A stretch of 6,827 nt of DNA from an uncultured Roseburia sp. (GTDB lineage Bacteria; Bacillota; Clostridia; Lachnospirales; Lachnospiraceae), in contig CANDFU010000093.1 of the NCBI GenBank assembly GCA_947384095.1, forward strand, positions 1 to 6,827. The letters run 5' to 3'. Each line of letters starts with the position of its first letter. Position 1 is the stretch's first letter. Of this stretch, positions 6,303-6,827 are shown one piece after another. The position numbers were made by a program, and so were the translations under genes. Below the pieces are notes generated by a model. That model was not told where the DNA came from. It saw only the letters and a program-made list of their open reading frames with translations, and searched no databases.

Positions 6303-6783
6303 ATGGAAGTGGGCGAACTGATTTTGTGCAGCCGGATGCGTGCGGCAGCACCTTTTTATATAGAAGCGGCTTCTGTCAATGTCTATTCCGTTGAGGAGCT
6401 CTGTTATTATATTGAGCATAACCTCTACCTTCTTGGCAGGAACTTTATGAGCGAGGCGCTCTGCGCCTGGGTCGGGCAGGAACTGGGAATGAAGGAGACG
6501 GCCGCAAAGCTGCGGGGCATTCTTGCGGCGGACGGAAGTCTGACAGAGTTCGCAGCCGCGATCCTTTCGTCGTCCGGATACTGTGTGGGCGGGGCGCCTG
6601 GCGAAGTCATAAACCGTCTGCGGGAGATTGAATACAAGTCGGAGTCAGAGTGCGCAAAGCTCAGGGCGGACCGCTATCTGGAAAACGGGATGTATGCCGC
6701 GGCCGTTAGGGAATATCGAAGACTTGTGAAAAAATGGGAGGAGGATCCGCTGCTGACTGGAAATCTGTGGCACAATATGGGAA
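6303..6783 (+). CDS. TPR-like helical protein, 3' end lost at the contig end
   Basis: This gene starts 8 bp after the Hsp70-like gene and is probably translated from the same mRNA. About 160 genuine residues remain (the ATG at 6303 is used here, but GTG at 6309 fits the ribosome site better). The N-terminal half has the segment VYSVEELCYYIEHNLYLL (about 28-45) followed by helices. From about residue 117 a TPR-like helix pair is seen (KLRADRYLENGMYAAAVREYRRLVKKW), followed by the start of another repeat (LTGNLWHNMG), after which native sequence stops. The reading frame continues 11 further codons to a TAG at 6816-6818, but those codons (K-I-GRASCRERV) are adapter translation, not protein. I do not recognise a named family. 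Given the gene order, a TPR-type adaptor for the Hsp70-like or large protein is a reasonable inference. The true length is unknown. Confidence 0.75.
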
Positions 6784-6827
6784 AGATCGGAAGAGCGTCG
6801 TGTAGGGAAAGAGTGTAGGTTATAGTG
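6784..6827 (+). other. Illumina TruSeq adapter read-through (sequencing artefact)
   Basis: From 6784 the sequence begins AGATCGGAAGAGC and continues for 33 bases (to 6816) identical, as I recall it, to the reverse complement of the Illumina i5-side TruSeq adapter. The next eight bases, AGGTTATA (6817-6824), sit where a sample index would be, and the final GTG matches the start of the adapter after the index. The last genomic base is 6783, or 6784 if the A is shared with A-tailing. It creates a false stop codon and the false C-terminus GRASCRERV for the preceding gene. Confidence 0.97.

Noticed and set aside
5494..6351. Long open frame on the minus strand (285 codons) opposite the Hsp70-like gene
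   Set aside because: It lies almost wholly antisense to a well-supported gene, its translation is rich in R, P and H with no domain, and such frames are expected opposite GC-rich third positions.
6783..6818. C-terminal residues KIGRASCRERV and the TAG stop of the third gene as a natural protein end
   Set aside because: These codons are translated from Illumina adapter sequence; the true gene continues beyond the contig.

Overview
The window looks like chromosomal DNA of a Gram-positive anaerobe of the Clostridia, most likely Lachnospiraceae. I infer this from the AddA-type nuclease end, the CobD/HisC-like aminotransferase, and two large proteins that resemble families of unknown function I know mainly from that group (DUF5717 and DUF5716, recalled from memory, not searched). 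Gene density is high, third codon positions are rich in G/C, and there are no RNA genes, CRISPR arrays or mobile elements. The last 44 bases are not biological: they are Illumina adapter, so the window runs into the artefactual end of a short-read contig.

Layout. Bases 1-273 (+) are the last 90 codons of addA, carrying the core of its PD-(D/E)XK nuclease. It converges, with an 8-bp gap and no visible terminator, on a complete PLP-dependent aminotransferase/decarboxylase-like gene (282-1367, -). A 76-bp AT-rich divergent region (1368-1443) holds promoter-like elements for both directions. It also holds a 15-bp inverted repeat at 1389-1403 that fits the PerR-box consensus (TTATAATNATTATAA) at every defined position and overlaps the -10 elements of both promoters.

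From there a + strand gene cluster begins: a 1186-residue cytoplasmic protein with alternating beta and alpha-helical segments (1444-5004), then an Hsp70/actin-fold-like protein of 411 residues with altered nucleotide-binding loops (5059-6294), then a helical, TPR-like protein (from 6303) that is cut by the contig end. The 54-bp and 8-bp gaps suggest one operon.

The cluster is the best candidate for an undescribed system: a large scaffold-like protein, an Hsp70-like (perhaps pseudo-ATPase) partner and a TPR-like partner, with no signal peptides or membrane segments. Its function cannot be read from the sequence. A chaperone or protein-assembly role and a peroxide- or metal-responsive control are inferences only.
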